Origin: Psychroflexus sp. ALD_RP9
GTDB lineage: Bacteria > Bacteroidota > Bacteroidia > Flavobacteriales > Flavobacteriaceae
DNA length: 64,000 nt
NCBI RefSeq assembly: GCF_017311165.1
Contig: NZ_CP062973.1
Span: 2,108,001 to 2,172,000, forward strand
Reading direction: 5' to 3'
The translations under genes were made by a program, and so were the position numbers. The first letter of the stretch is position 1. Each line of letters starts with the position of its first letter. Shown here in pieces: positions 55,446 to 64,000 of the stretch. The notes below the pieces were generated by a model. That model made no database searches. It had not been told where the DNA came from and worked only from the letters and a program-made list of their open reading frames with translations.

Positions 55446-57593
55446 TTAATTAGAATCTGGTATTGGAAAACCACGATCACGCATTAAGGCGTCAATTTTT
55501 GCATCACGACCTCTAAATTTTCTAAAAGCCTCAACAGGGTCTATGGCATTGCGAGGTTCAAATAAATATTTTACTAATTTTTCAGAAAGTGCAGTGTCAT
55601 AAAAACCTCCATCAGCTTCTGCAAAAGCTTCGGCAGCATCTGAGGTTAATACATCTGCCCATAAGTAACCATAATAACCTGTAGCATATCCTTCACCTGA
55701 AAATACATGGCCAAAATGTGGTGTACGATGGCGCATGACAATTTCATCGGGCATACCAATAGCTTTAAGTGTTTCTTTTTCAAATTCGCGTGGGTTGATG
55801 CTTTTAGGATCTGTGGTATGATATTTCATATCCATAATAGCAGATGCTAGAAACTCTGTTGAAGCAAAGCCTTGATTAAATGTAGATGCTTTTTTAATTT
55901 TAGCAACTAAGGTCTTAGGCATTGGTTTGCCAGTCTTATAATGTTTTAAAAATTGATTAATTACTTCATCAGTAGATAGCCAACGCTCAAGTAGTTGTGA
56001 TTGGAATTCTGTGTAATCACGAACACCACCATTTAAAGTTGGGTATTTTACATTTGAACTTAGAAAATGTAACGCATGACCAAATTCGTGGAAAAAAGTT
56101 TCAGCATCATCCCATGATACTAAGATAGGTTCACCTTCTTTAGCTTCAACAAAGTTTGAATTATTTGAGGCTAATACGTTGGTTTCGCCATCAAATGAGG
56201 TGTAAGACCGATAAGTTGTAGCCCATGCGCCAGACCGCTTTCCTTTTCTAGCATAAGGATCTAAATAAAATAAACCAACATGAGTACCATCTGATAATTT
56301 GGTAACTTCATAAACTTTAACATCTTCATGAAATACAGGAACGCTACCATCTCTAATTTCTTCAAATTTAAAATCGAATAAACGACCAGCTACATAAAAT
56401 ATAGCATCTGTAAGGTTTTCGAGAACCAAATATTCTTTAACCTCATCAGAATCTAAATTATATTTTTTTTGTCGTACTTTTTCTGCGTAAAATCTATAAT
56501 CCCAGGGTTTTATCTTAATGTTTTTACCTTCATTCTTAGCAACCTCTTGCATGTCTGCAACTTCTTCTTCAACTCTTGCGATTGCAGCTGGCCAAACCTC
56601 CATTAATAATTTCATTGCGTTTTCAGGATTTTTAGCCATGCGGTCTTGCAAACGCCATTCTGCATAATTTTCATACCCGAGTAGTTCAACTCTTTCATCA
56701 CGTAATGTTAGTATTTGTTTTACTAGATCGTTATTGTCATATTCGTCTTTATTATCACCACGTGAATAATAATTTTCCCAAACTTGTTGTCTTAATTTAC
56801 GATTTGTTGAGTAAGTTAAAAACGGATCCATAGACGAACGTGTGTTAGTGATGGCAAATAAATTGGGTTGATCACGTTCTTCAGCGGCTTTTTTAGCGGC
56901 ACTTACAAATGATTTTGGTAAGCCGTCTAATTGAGTACTGTCTAAATAAGTGACATAGTTTTCTTCGTCATGTAACACGTTGTTAGAAAACTGCGTGTAT
57001 AGCTTTGCTAATTCTTTATTGATAGCGGCATAGCGTTTTTTGTCTTCTTCATTTAGGTTGGCACCACGCATTTCAAAGTTTTTGTAAATTAAGTCGACAA
57101 CACGTTGCTGTTGTGGTTTAAGCGGCTTTTTTTGACTTTTTTCAAAAACGGTTTTAATACGTTGAAATAAGGCTTTATTTTGATTGATTTTAGAGGAGTA
57201 ATCAGAGATTTTAGGTGATAGTTTTTCTTGTACAGCTCTAAACTCAGGGCTAGATTTATTACTGCTCCAAATGCCATAGTAAGTGTAAACACGATCAATA
57301 ACTTTACCTGAACGCTCCATTGCTGCAATGGTATTTTCGAAGTTAGCAGGCTCGGGATTTTGAGCAATTGCTTCTATTTCTTTAAGATGTATTTCTATGG
57401 CTTTGTCCATAGCTTCTTCAAGTTCTTCAACCTTCATTTGGTTGAAAGCTGGTACGCCTTGATATGGGCCATCCCAGGCTTGTAATAATGTGTTAGTACT
57501 CATTTCAGGTTCATCTTTATTGGCTTCATTTTTACATGCGGTTAAGCCAAGGCCTAAGGCTAAAATGATAATTGTATTTTTTGAGATTTTCAT
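55446..57593 (-). CDS. dcp: M3 family oligopeptidase / peptidyl-dipeptidase Dcp, lipoprotein
   Basis: A 715-residue zinc peptidase. The signal and lipobox GLGLTACKNEANKD (Cys20) make it a predicted lipoprotein. The zinc motif is FFHEFGHALHFLSS, with the third ligand Glu in TEFQSQLLERWL. The C-terminal FGHVFSGEGYATGYYGYLWA carries the usual substrate-binding His and Tyr. M3 enzymes cleave short peptides; Dcp releases C-terminal dipeptides. The gene begins 2 bases after the FtsE-like gene, so both are probably transcribed together. Confidence 0.94.
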   Translation of the reverse strand: MKISKNTIIILALGLGLTACKNEANKDEPEMSTNTLLQAWDGPYQGVPAFNQMKVEELEEAMDKAIEIHLKEIEAIAQNPEPANFENTIAAMERSGKVIDRVYTYYGIWSSNKSSPEFRAVQEKLSPKISDYSSKINQNKALFQRIKTVFEKSQKKPLKPQQQRVVDLIYKNFEMRGANLNEEDKKRYAAINKELAKLYTQFSNNVLHDEENYVTYLDSTQLDGLPKSFVSAAKKAAEERDQPNLFAITNTRSSMDPFLTYSTNRKLRQQVWENYYSRGDNKDEYDNNDLVKQILTLRDERVELLGYENYAEWRLQDRMAKNPENAMKLLMEVWPAAIARVEEEVADMQEVAKNEGKNIKIKPWDYRFYAEKVRQKKYNLDSDEVKEYLVLENLTDAIFYVAGRLFDFKFEEIRDGSVPVFHEDVKVYEVTKLSDGTHVGLFYLDPYARKGKRSGAWATTYRSYTSFDGETNVLASNNSNFVEAKEGEPILVSWDDAETFFHEFGHALHFLSSNVKYPTLNGGVRDYTEFQSQLLERWLSTDEVINQFLKHYKTGKPMPKTLVAKIKKASTFNQGFASTEFLASAIMDMKYHTTDPKSINPREFEKETLKAIGMPDEIVMRHRTPHFGHVFSGEGYATGYYGYLWADVLTSDAAEAFAEADGGFYDTALSEKLVKYLFEPRNAIDPVEAFRKFRGRDAKIDALMRDRGFPIPDSN

Positions 57594-57595
57594 AT

Positions 57596-58288
57596 CTAAA
57601 CTTGTTTTTGTGTTTTTTGGACGACTTCAAATACTTTTTGGCCATCACATTTAAGAGTTTTAGAAGGATACTTCAATAAAAGTGCGTAATCATGAGTAGC
57701 CATCAAAATTGTATTTCCGTTTTTATTAATTTGCTGTAAAACTTCCATAACTTCAATCGAAGTTTGTGGGTCAAGGTTTCCAGTTGGTTCATCGGCTAAA
57801 ATGAGTTCTGGATCGTTTAGTAAAGCTCTGGCAATAGCGATGCGTTGTTGCTCACCACCTGAGAGTTGGTAAGGAAACTTGAAATTTTTTGTGCGCATGC
57901 CAACTTTTTCAAGAACTTCATCAATTTTTTGTTCCATTTCTTGTTTGTTTTTCCAACCAGTGGCTTTTAAAACAAACCATAAGTTATCTTTAATTGTGCG
58001 GTCATTTAACAATTTAAAATCTTGAAATACAACACCTAACTTTCTTCTTAGTTGCGGAATTTGCTTTTCTTTTAGTTTTCTCAAATCAATATTAACAATG
58101 TGTCCGCTACCATGATTTAGAGGTAAATCGCCATAAAGCGTTTTCATAAAACTACTCTTACCAGTACCAGTTTTACCAATTAAATATACAAATTCGCCTT
58201 TATTGATGCTAATGTTAACTTCAGATAGAATAAGGCTTTCACGCTGGTATATACTTGCATTTTTTAACTCTAAAATAGTTGAAGACAT
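57596..58288 (-). CDS. FtsE-like ABC transporter ATPase
   Basis: A 230-residue ABC ATPase. Walker A LIGKTGTGKSSFMKTLYG, Q-loop VVFQDFKLLNDRTI, signature QLSGGEQQRIAIARALL and Walker B LILADEPTGNLD are canonical. The EPTGNLD and short length place it with the FtsE/LolD/MacB class; FtsE works with FtsX to regulate cell-wall hydrolases during division. No ftsX lies beside it in this window; the next gene is an oligopeptidase. I therefore call it FtsE-like with medium confidence. Confidence 0.85.
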   Translation of the reverse strand: MSSTILELKNASIYQRESLILSEVNISINKGEFVYLIGKTGTGKSSFMKTLYGDLPLNHGSGHIVNIDLRKLKEKQIPQLRRKLGVVFQDFKLLNDRTIKDNLWFVLKATGWKNKQEMEQKIDEVLEKVGMRTKNFKFPYQLSGGEQQRIAIARALLNDPELILADEPTGNLDPQTSIEVMEVLQQINKNGNTILMATHDYALLLKYPSKTLKCDGQKVFEVVQKTQKQV

Positions 58289-58434
58289 AAGTTATATTTT
58301 AAAATTTAAAGATACTATTAATTTATGGAGTCTAAAATAAAAGTATGAACTGAAAACTGTTATTCATTACATTAAAGATTAATGTTTATTGCATAATTAA
58401 GTCTGTCCGGTGACGTTATATAAACGTAGAGTTT

Positions 58435-58442
58435 TATCTTTG
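58435..58442 (+). promoter_or_regulatory. -7 box TATCTTTG of the large TPR gene
   Basis: Match to TAnnTTTG, 18 nt before the ATG at 58461. It supports that start over the in-frame upstream start at 58410, which lies before the box. Confidence 0.4.
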
Positions 58443-58460
58443 ATTTTTAAATATTGGTTT

Positions 58461-61400
58461 ATGCGATTTATAAAATATGTCATTGTTTTAGCACTAATTT
58501 GGAATAACTTTAGTTTTGCTCAGCAAACTAAGCAGTATACAAGTAACTTGGCTGAATATCAAAAAGCAGTAGAGTTTTATGATCAAAATTATTACAAACT
58601 TGCACTAGATAAATTTAATAGCCTTGAGACGCAAAGAAGTTCTGTCTTAGCTTCAAATATTGCATATTATAAAGCAAGTGCTTCAGTACGTTTAGGCTTA
58701 CCTAATAGTGATCAATTAATGCTTGATTTTGTAAAACATTACCCTCAAAGCAACAAACGTAAAATAGCCTTTTTAAGTGTTGCTAATTTTTATTTTGAGT
58801 CAGGTGATTATAGGTCAGCAAAAAAATGGTTTACTCAAGTTGACCAAAGTGTCTTGAATTTTGATAATAAAGATCAGTTTTATTTTAATTACGCCTACAC
58901 GCTTTTTAAAACTAAAAATTTTAAACAAGCAAAAGCTTATTTTAATCGAGTTAGGAACCATAAAACTTATGGCGCTCAAGCTAAATATTACATTGGTTAT
59001 ATGGCCTATCAAGATAATAACTATGAAGATGCCAATACCTTATTTAATCAAGCTAAAGAAAATGGACTTAAGGGCAATAACTTATCTTACTTTCAAAGTG
59101 ACATGAATTTCAAGTTAGGTAAATTTCAAAAAGCTATTGATTTAGGCCTCGAGCAACTCCCAAAATCTAATGTCCTAGAAAGATCTCAACTCAATAAAAT
59201 TGTTGGAGAAAGTTATTTTAACCTTAAGGAATACAGTAAAGCTATTGATTATCTAAAAAATTACAAAGGAAAACGTGGTAAGTGGAATAATACCGATTAT
59301 TATCAACTCGGTTTTGCTTATTATAAAGTTGAACAATATCAAAAAGCTATTAGTGAGTTTAATAAAATTATTGATGGTAAAGATTTTGTGGCTCAAAATG
59401 CCTATTACCATTTAGCTCAAGCTTATTTAAAAACTAATAAAAAAACACAAGCACTAAATGCTTTTAAAAATGCTTCTGAAATGCCCTTTAATGATAAAAT
59501 TAAAGAAGATGCTTTTTTAAATTACGCTAAGTTAAGTTACGAGATAGGTAATACTTATAAGCCAGTGCCACAAGTATTAAAATCTTTCTTAGAAGCATAT
59601 CCACAATCTGAAGCTTCAACTGAAATAGGAGAATTATTAATAAACTCTTATATTACCTCAAAACAGTTTAAAGAAGCCATAAACATGTTAGAAGGTAGTA
59701 ATGCTTTCAAAAACAAAAAGGCTTACCAAAAAGTGGCGTATTTATATGGGGTTGAGCTATTTCAAGCAGGTGAATATGCAAAAGCGAAAGTCTATTTTCA
59801 AAAATCCTTAGATGAAAGAATTGATTCTGAGTTAATTGCTAAAGCCACCTATTGGAATGCTGAAATTGATTATTTATTTAACAATTTTAAAGAGGCACTA
59901 GTAGGCTATAAAGCGTTTAAAGGCATGTCTAGTGCAAAATCCTTAAAATCGATTTACCCTAAAATTGACTACAATATTGGTTACACCTATTTTAAACTTA
60001 AAGATTATGCTCAAGCAAGAATAGCCTTTAAAACATTTACCGACTTAAATTCGGCAACAGCTGAAGTATATGATGCTTATGTAAGACTTGGTGATGCAAA
60101 CTTTGCTGAAGGCGATTATTGGCCTGCAATGGAAGCCTACAATAAAGCTATTGCGATGAACCAGTTTAAAAGTGATTATGCCTTTTTTCAAAAAGCTTAC
60201 AGCTATGGTTTTGTAAATAAAAATGATCGAAAAATTGAAGAACTTAATAAATTCATTAATCAATATCCAAAATCAATTTATGTTGACGATGCACTATACT
60301 TTTTAGCCAATACCTATGCTAACGAGTCTAATTCTAAGCAAGCTATTTCTACTTATCAACAATTAATTTCAAGTTATCCAGCAAGCGCATATCAAGCTAA
60401 AGCTCAGTCTCAGCTTGGTTTAGTTTACTATAATCAAGGTCAAAATAATAAGGCTTTAAAACAATTAAAACAATTAGTTGAAAAGTTTCCAAATTCTAAG
60501 GAAGCCTTACAAGCTGTACAAACGGTCAGGCTTATTTATATAGATTTAGGTCAAACTGAAGCTTATGCATCTTGGGTAAAACAACTCGATTTTGTTGATG
60601 TAGCAGATGCAGATATTGATAATGCTACTTACGAATCTGCAGAAAATAAATTTTTAGAAAACAATGTTGATGCTGCCATTAAAGGATTTAAGAAATACCT
60701 AAATCAATTTCCAAAAGGTATTCACACACTAAATGCAAATTTTTATTTAGCACAATTATTGTATGACCAAGAAGAAAAAGAAGAATCTAAAAAACACTAC
60801 CAATATGTAATCGAGTCGAGTAGTAGTGAATTTACAGAAGAGTCATTAAGAAAATTATCTACGATTTATTTATCTGAAGATAATTATACAGAAGCGATTC
60901 CACTTTTAAAACGTCTTGAAAATGAAGCTAATTTCACTCAAAATATAGTTTTTGCTCAAACTAATTTAATGAAAGCTTCTTATCAAACAAAACAATATAC
61001 AGATGCTATTAAATATGCAGATTTAATTTTAGACTTGCCTAATATTGATAAAGATATTATAGCAGATGCAAAACTGTTTACAGCTCGTTCAGCTATTAAA
61101 CTCGATCAATTACAGCGAGCAAAGTTAGCCTATCAAGATGTTGAAGCTATGGCTTCTGGTCAATTAAAAGCTGAAGCATTATACTACAATGCTTACTTTT
61201 TAAATCAAGATGGTAGATATGAGGCGTCAAATGAAGTTATTCAAAATATTACCAAAAACTTTGCCCAATACAAGCAATATAGCATAAAAGCATTTTATAT
61301 CATGGCAAAGAATTATTATGCTTTAGGAGATGCTTATCAAGCAACTTATATTTTAGAAAATATAATTAAAAATTTTGGTGAGAGTTTCCCGAATATAAAG

Positions 61401-61541
61401 CAAGATGCAGAAGCGACTTTAGCTGAAATTAAAGAAGAAGAAGCTAAAACTAATGCTTCAATTGAAGTTAATAAAACTTCAACTGAAAATAAAGATGACT
61501 CAGTTGAAGAAAGTGTCCCATCATCTGAAGGTAATAACTAA
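58461..61541 (+). CDS. Large periplasmic tetratricopeptide repeat protein
   Basis: A protein of about 1026 residues with signal peptide (MRFIKYVIVLALIWNNFSFAQ) and no lipobox. It is almost entirely made of TPR units, with the typical W-L-G-Y-A-F-P spacing repeated perhaps 20 or more times (for example YKLALDKFNSLETQRS, YQKAISEFNKIIDGKD, SKQAISTYQQLISSYPASAY). Several units are of the BamD/YbgF kind. The tail is acidic, with a Glu/Lys-rich end. It probably scaffolds an envelope complex. No enzyme domain is seen. It is divergent from the FtsE-like gene. Confidence 0.87.
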   Translation: MRFIKYVIVLALIWNNFSFAQQTKQYTSNLAEYQKAVEFYDQNYYKLALDKFNSLETQRSSVLASNIAYYKASASVRLGLPNSDQLMLDFVKHYPQSNKRKIAFLSVANFYFESGDYRSAKKWFTQVDQSVLNFDNKDQFYFNYAYTLFKTKNFKQAKAYFNRVRNHKTYGAQAKYYIGYMAYQDNNYEDANTLFNQAKENGLKGNNLSYFQSDMNFKLGKFQKAIDLGLEQLPKSNVLERSQLNKIVGESYFNLKEYSKAIDYLKNYKGKRGKWNNTDYYQLGFAYYKVEQYQKAISEFNKIIDGKDFVAQNAYYHLAQAYLKTNKKTQALNAFKNASEMPFNDKIKEDAFLNYAKLSYEIGNTYKPVPQVLKSFLEAYPQSEASTEIGELLINSYITSKQFKEAINMLEGSNAFKNKKAYQKVAYLYGVELFQAGEYAKAKVYFQKSLDERIDSELIAKATYWNAEIDYLFNNFKEALVGYKAFKGMSSAKSLKSIYPKIDYNIGYTYFKLKDYAQARIAFKTFTDLNSATAEVYDAYVRLGDANFAEGDYWPAMEAYNKAIAMNQFKSDYAFFQKAYSYGFVNKNDRKIEELNKFINQYPKSIYVDDALYFLANTYANESNSKQAISTYQQLISSYPASAYQAKAQSQLGLVYYNQGQNNKALKQLKQLVEKFPNSKEALQAVQTVRLIYIDLGQTEAYASWVKQLDFVDVADADIDNATYESAENKFLENNVDAAIKGFKKYLNQFPKGIHTLNANFYLAQLLYDQEEKEESKKHYQYVIESSSSEFTEESLRKLSTIYLSEDNYTEAIPLLKRLENEANFTQNIVFAQTNLMKASYQTKQYTDAIKYADLILDLPNIDKDIIADAKLFTARSAIKLDQLQRAKLAYQDVEAMASGQLKAEALYYNAYFLNQDGRYEASNEVIQNITKNFAQYKQYSIKAFYIMAKNYYALGDAYQATYILENIIKNFGESFPNIKQDAEATLAEIKEEEAKTNASIEVNKTSTENKDDSVEESVPSSEGNN

Positions 61542-61617
61542 AATTGTAACTCATATATTTTAAGTTAAAACACTTTCTGCTTTTAGATAAATAAATTTTA
61601 CCAACTAATAAAATCAA

Positions 61618-61642
61618 CAAAGCCGCTAAATTAGCGGCTTTG
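61618..61642 (-). terminator. Intrinsic terminator after rpoD
   Basis: A near-perfect palindrome CAAAGCCGCTAA/TTAGCGGCTTTG (61618-61629 with 61631-61642), read as a stem of about 10 bp with a 5-nt loop. T-rich sequence follows only on the minus-strand side, so it serves rpoD. Confidence 0.7.
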
Positions 61643-61698
61643 CCATATCAATCATTAAAAACGAATAATTATGTTACAATTATTCAGTACAAATATAG

Positions 61699-62562
61699 TT
61701 AACCTAAATATTTCTTTAAAATTGAACTTCTAGATGTATGGCGAAGACGTCTAACGCCTTTTTCTTTAATTTGTCTAACGCGCTCACGCGTTAAACCAAA
61801 GGTTTGACCAATTTCTTCAAGTGTCATAGGCTGTTGATTGCCTAAACCAAAAAATAATCGAATAACATCGGCTTCACGCTGCGTTAAAGTGTCTAAAGAA
61901 CGTTCAATTTCAGTTTGTAAAGACTCTTGAATCAATTCTTGATCTGGATTTGGAGATTCACCATAATCTAAAACATGGTATAAGTTAGAGTCTTCACCAT
62001 CTTTTAAAGGTGCATCCATAGAGATGTGTCTTCCAGAATTTTTTAGTGATTCTTTTACATCACTAACTGTCATTTCAAGTTCTTTAGCGATTTCTTCTGG
62101 GCTTGGAGGTCTTTGATGGCGTTGCTCTAAAATGGCAAAGGTCTTATTAATTTTGTTTATTGACCCAATTTTGTTAAGCGGTAATCTAACTACTCGAGAT
62201 TGTTCAGCTAAAGCAGATAAAATAGATTGTCTAATCCACCAAACAGCGTAAGAAATGAATTTAAAACCTCTTGTTTCATCAAACCTTTTGGCAGCTTTTA
62301 TTAGTCCCAAATTACCTTCGTTAATTAAATCGGGTAGAGTTAAGCCTTGATTTTGATATTGCTTAGAAACTGATACCACAAAGCGAAGGTTAGCTTTAGT
62401 TAATTTTTCTAAAGCTCTGTCGTCACCAGCTTTAATGCGTTGTGCTAATTCAACTTCTTCCTCGGCTGTAATTAAGTCTACTTTACCAATTTCTTGTAAA
62501 TACTTATCAAGTGAAGCTGTTTCACGATTGGTAACTTGTTTGGTGATTTTTAGTTGTCTCAT
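61699..62562 (-). CDS. rpoD: Primary RNA polymerase sigma factor (short Bacteroidota form)
   Basis: A 287-residue sigma-70 without region 1.1. Region 1.2 ([20 protein letters not shown]), region 2 with [35 protein letters not shown] and [20 protein letters not shown], region 3, and region 4 with [20 protein letters not shown] are complete. It recognises the Bacteroidota TTTG/TAnnTTTG promoters seen in this window. It stands alone, with a terminator 57 bases downstream. No promoter box is clear upstream. Confidence 0.96.
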   Translation of the reverse strand: MRQLKITKQVTNRETASLDKYLQEIGKVDLITAEEEVELAQRIKAGDDRALEKLTKANLRFVVSVSKQYQNQGLTLPDLINEGNLGLIKAAKRFDETRGFKFISYAVWWIRQSILSALAEQSRVVRLPLNKIGSINKINKTFAILEQRHQRPPSPEEIAKELEMTVSDVKESLKNSGRHISMDAPLKDGEDSNLYHVLDYGESPNPDQELIQESLQTEIERSLDTLTQREADVIRLFFGLGNQQPMTLEEIGQTFGLTRERVRQIKEKGVRRLRHTSRSSILKKYLG

Positions 62563-62651
62563 TTAAAATAAAACGAAATTAATGGGTTATTATGTTTTAT
62601 ATTTTACGTTACCATGTTTCAAAATGTTACAAAACATATTAATTTTTAAAT

Positions 62652-62685
62652 AAAAAAAGCGCAACTGCTTTATTGGTTGCGCTTT
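62652..62685 (-). terminator. Intrinsic terminator after proA
   Basis: A 10-bp stem AAAGCGCAAC/GTTGCGCTTT (62656-62665 with 62676-62685), loop 10 nt, and a run of seven T on the minus-strand 3' side. It lies 20 bases after the proA stop. Confidence 0.85.
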
Positions 62686-62705
62686 ATAACAAATAAATTT
62701 TGAAA

Positions 62706-63905
62706 CTATTGTCTAATATGGCCGTCGCCCCAAACGTAATATTTATTAGTAACAAGTTGTTTTAATCCTAATGGACCGCGATGATGTAGTTTATCTGTAG
62801 AAATTGCTAACTCAGCACCTACACCCATTTGCCCACCATCAGTAAAACGAGATGAAGCGTTTTGATAAACCGCAGCACTATCTATTTGTTGCATAAATGC
62901 CATCGCTTCTTCATTATCTTCAGTCATAATAACGGATGAATGACCACCTGAGTATTTATTTATTATTGAAATAGCTTCATCAAGATGACTTACTTTTGCT
63001 AAAAGAATTTTCATTGCTAAAAACTCTTCAAACCAAATATTTTCATCAGCAGCAACTTCAACATCACTCAATTGACTTTTAAGGTTTTCATCAATTATCG
63101 TTTTTACTTTATGATTTTCAAGTGTTTGATGTAAATCTTTAACTTTATTATCAAAATCACTGATGTTTTCATCAATCAATACTTTATCAAGGGCATTGCA
63201 ACCTGAAATTTTATCAGTTTTTGCATTGATGATGACTTTCTTCGCTTTTTCCCAATCTGCATGTTTTGAAACGTACAAAAAGTTATTACCTCGGCCACTA
63301 ATTAGCACTGCGCATTTAGCATGAGTTTTTACAAATTCGATTAGTCGTTCTCCACCTCTTGGTACGATTAAGTCAAGTTTCTCTGAAGGATTACGAAGAA
63401 ATTCTTGTGTTTCATCACGGTTCATGTGCATCAATCTTATCCAATCTTTGTCTAAACCGTTTTCTTCTAGGGCTTCATGCCAACAAGTTTCTAAGATTTT
63501 GTTTGAGTTATTAGCTTCTTTACCGCCTTTCAATAAAATTTTGTTGTTGGCTTTAAATGCTAAAACAGCAGCTTCAATTGTAACATCTGGTCTAGATTCA
63601 TAAATAATCATTATGGTACCAAAAGGATCAGTTTTATTGACGATTTTTAAGCCTGAATCAAGGATGCGTTCAGAAATTGTATTACCGACTGGGTCATCTT
63701 GATCTTTAACCTCTTTTATGGCTTGTATCATACCATCAACTTTAGCTTGATCAACAACTAATCGGTCATATAATGCTTGGTCATCTCGATTAAAAGCTTC
63801 TAAGTCTTTTTTGTTTTCTGCAATAATATCATCTCTTTTCTTATCGATGATATTCATCATAGATTGTAAGACTTTATTTTTTAAAGTTGTATCTAGTAGT
63901 TTCAT
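62706..63905 (-). CDS. proA: Glutamate-5-semialdehyde dehydrogenase (gamma-glutamyl phosphate reductase)
   Basis: A 399-residue aldehyde-dehydrogenase-fold enzyme that reduces gamma-glutamyl phosphate with NADPH in proline synthesis. The signs are IIYESRPDVTIEAAVLAFK, ILLKGGKEANNSN, the catalytic Cys in ISGCNALDKVLID, SSRFTDGGQMGVGAELAIST and HHRGPLGLKQLVT. It is preceded 10 bases upstream by the end of proB, so proBA is an operon that ends in a terminator. Confidence 0.96.
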   Translation of the reverse strand: MKLLDTTLKNKVLQSMMNIIDKKRDDIIAENKKDLEAFNRDDQALYDRLVVDQAKVDGMIQAIKEVKDQDDPVGNTISERILDSGLKIVNKTDPFGTIMIIYESRPDVTIEAAVLAFKANNKILLKGGKEANNSNKILETCWHEALEENGLDKDWIRLMHMNRDETQEFLRNPSEKLDLIVPRGGERLIEFVKTHAKCAVLISGRGNNFLYVSKHADWEKAKKVIINAKTDKISGCNALDKVLIDENISDFDNKVKDLHQTLENHKVKTIIDENLKSQLSDVEVAADENIWFEEFLAMKILLAKVSHLDEAISIINKYSGGHSSVIMTEDNEEAMAFMQQIDSAAVYQNASSRFTDGGQMGVGAELAISTDKLHHRGPLGLKQLVTNKYYVWGDGHIRQ

Positions 63906-63915
63906 AAATTTAAGT

Positions 63916-64000
63916 TTAAATTGTAAATTTTGTACCGACTTCTTTTCCTTCTAATATATCAAGGATAATATTTTCATTTTTACCGTTAGCTATAAACGTC
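63916..64000 (-). CDS. proB: Glutamate 5-kinase, C-terminal end (partial)
   Basis: Only the last 27 codons and the stop are within the window. The encoded tail, with FIANGKNENIILDILEGK and GTKFTI, fits the end of the kinase domain in glutamate 5-kinases of Bacteroidota. These lack the C-terminal PUA domain in many cases, and this end is too short to tell more. The position directly before proA, 10 bases away, is the main support. Confidence 0.7.
   Translation of the reverse strand, partial: TFIANGKNENIILDILEGKEVGTKFTI

Overview
The window is an AT-rich chromosomal segment from a member of the Bacteroidota, almost certainly a flavobacterium and probably marine. The evidence is: secreted proteins with C-terminal type IX secretion (T9SS) sorting tails, a short primary sigma factor without region 1.1, the Bacteroidota form of RNA polymerase omega, a one-polypeptide PurL, an RprX/RprY-like two-component pair, the conserved block bamD-rpoZ-coaBC-DUF4835-recN, no visible Shine-Dalgarno sites, and repeated TAnnTTTG -7 boxes. 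I cannot name the genus from sequence alone. I see no rRNA, tRNA, CRISPR array, prophage or intact insertion sequence. Gene density is high, and no stretch longer than 300 bases lacks a gene.

Layout. 1-9.0 kb: the 3' end of carB, a terminator, an ABC-F ATPase, a thioredoxin-fold lipoprotein, a long-chain acyl-CoA synthetase, and a minus-strand unit of porin, BCCT transporter and universal stress protein that looks like a compatible-solute uptake operon. 9.0-13.4 kb: purL, a DUF985 cupin and a small zinc-ribbon protein. 13.5-18.9 kb: a membrane metallopeptidase-like DUF3810 protein and two secreted amidohydrolase-family proteins. 19.0-19.2 kb: a 170-bp MITE-like element. 19.2-24.5 kb: aroQ, a Xer recombinase, a CPA2 antiporter and an M61 peptidase. 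24.6-31.9 kb: a housekeeping run with dapA, bamD, rpoZ, coaBC, DUF4835, recN and fabI. 32.1-36.8 kb: a 1573-residue multi-domain T9SS surface protein.

36.9-41.8 kb: glycosyltransferase, YbbR-like protein, coaE and the two-component system. 41.8-48.7 kb: a seven-gene minus-strand operon (Gfo/Idh oxidoreductase, 3-hydroxyacyl-CoA dehydrogenase, DUF1015, YggS, exonuclease/GIY-YIG fusion, ion channel with zinc-ribbon tail, miaA) that ends in a terminator overlapping the miaA coding end. 48.9-54.5 kb: a plus-strand operon of pcm, a T9SS-exported S51 (cyanophycinase-like) peptidase, a flippase, a phosphoethanolamine-transferase-like enzyme and a glycosyltransferase. A second glycosyltransferase converges on it with overlapping coding ends. 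55.4-64 kb: M3 peptidase and an FtsE-like ATPase, a large TPR protein, rpoD, proA and the 3' end of proB.

No dramatic new defence or mobile system is visible. The best leads are: the ABC-F protein in which only one of two ATP sites looks intact; the coupling of isoaspartate repair (pcm) to an exported S51 peptidase; the amidohydrolase pair with one intact active site out of three domains; the MITE-like element; and three genes whose -7 box lies exactly 4 nt before ATG, which predicts leaderless mRNAs.
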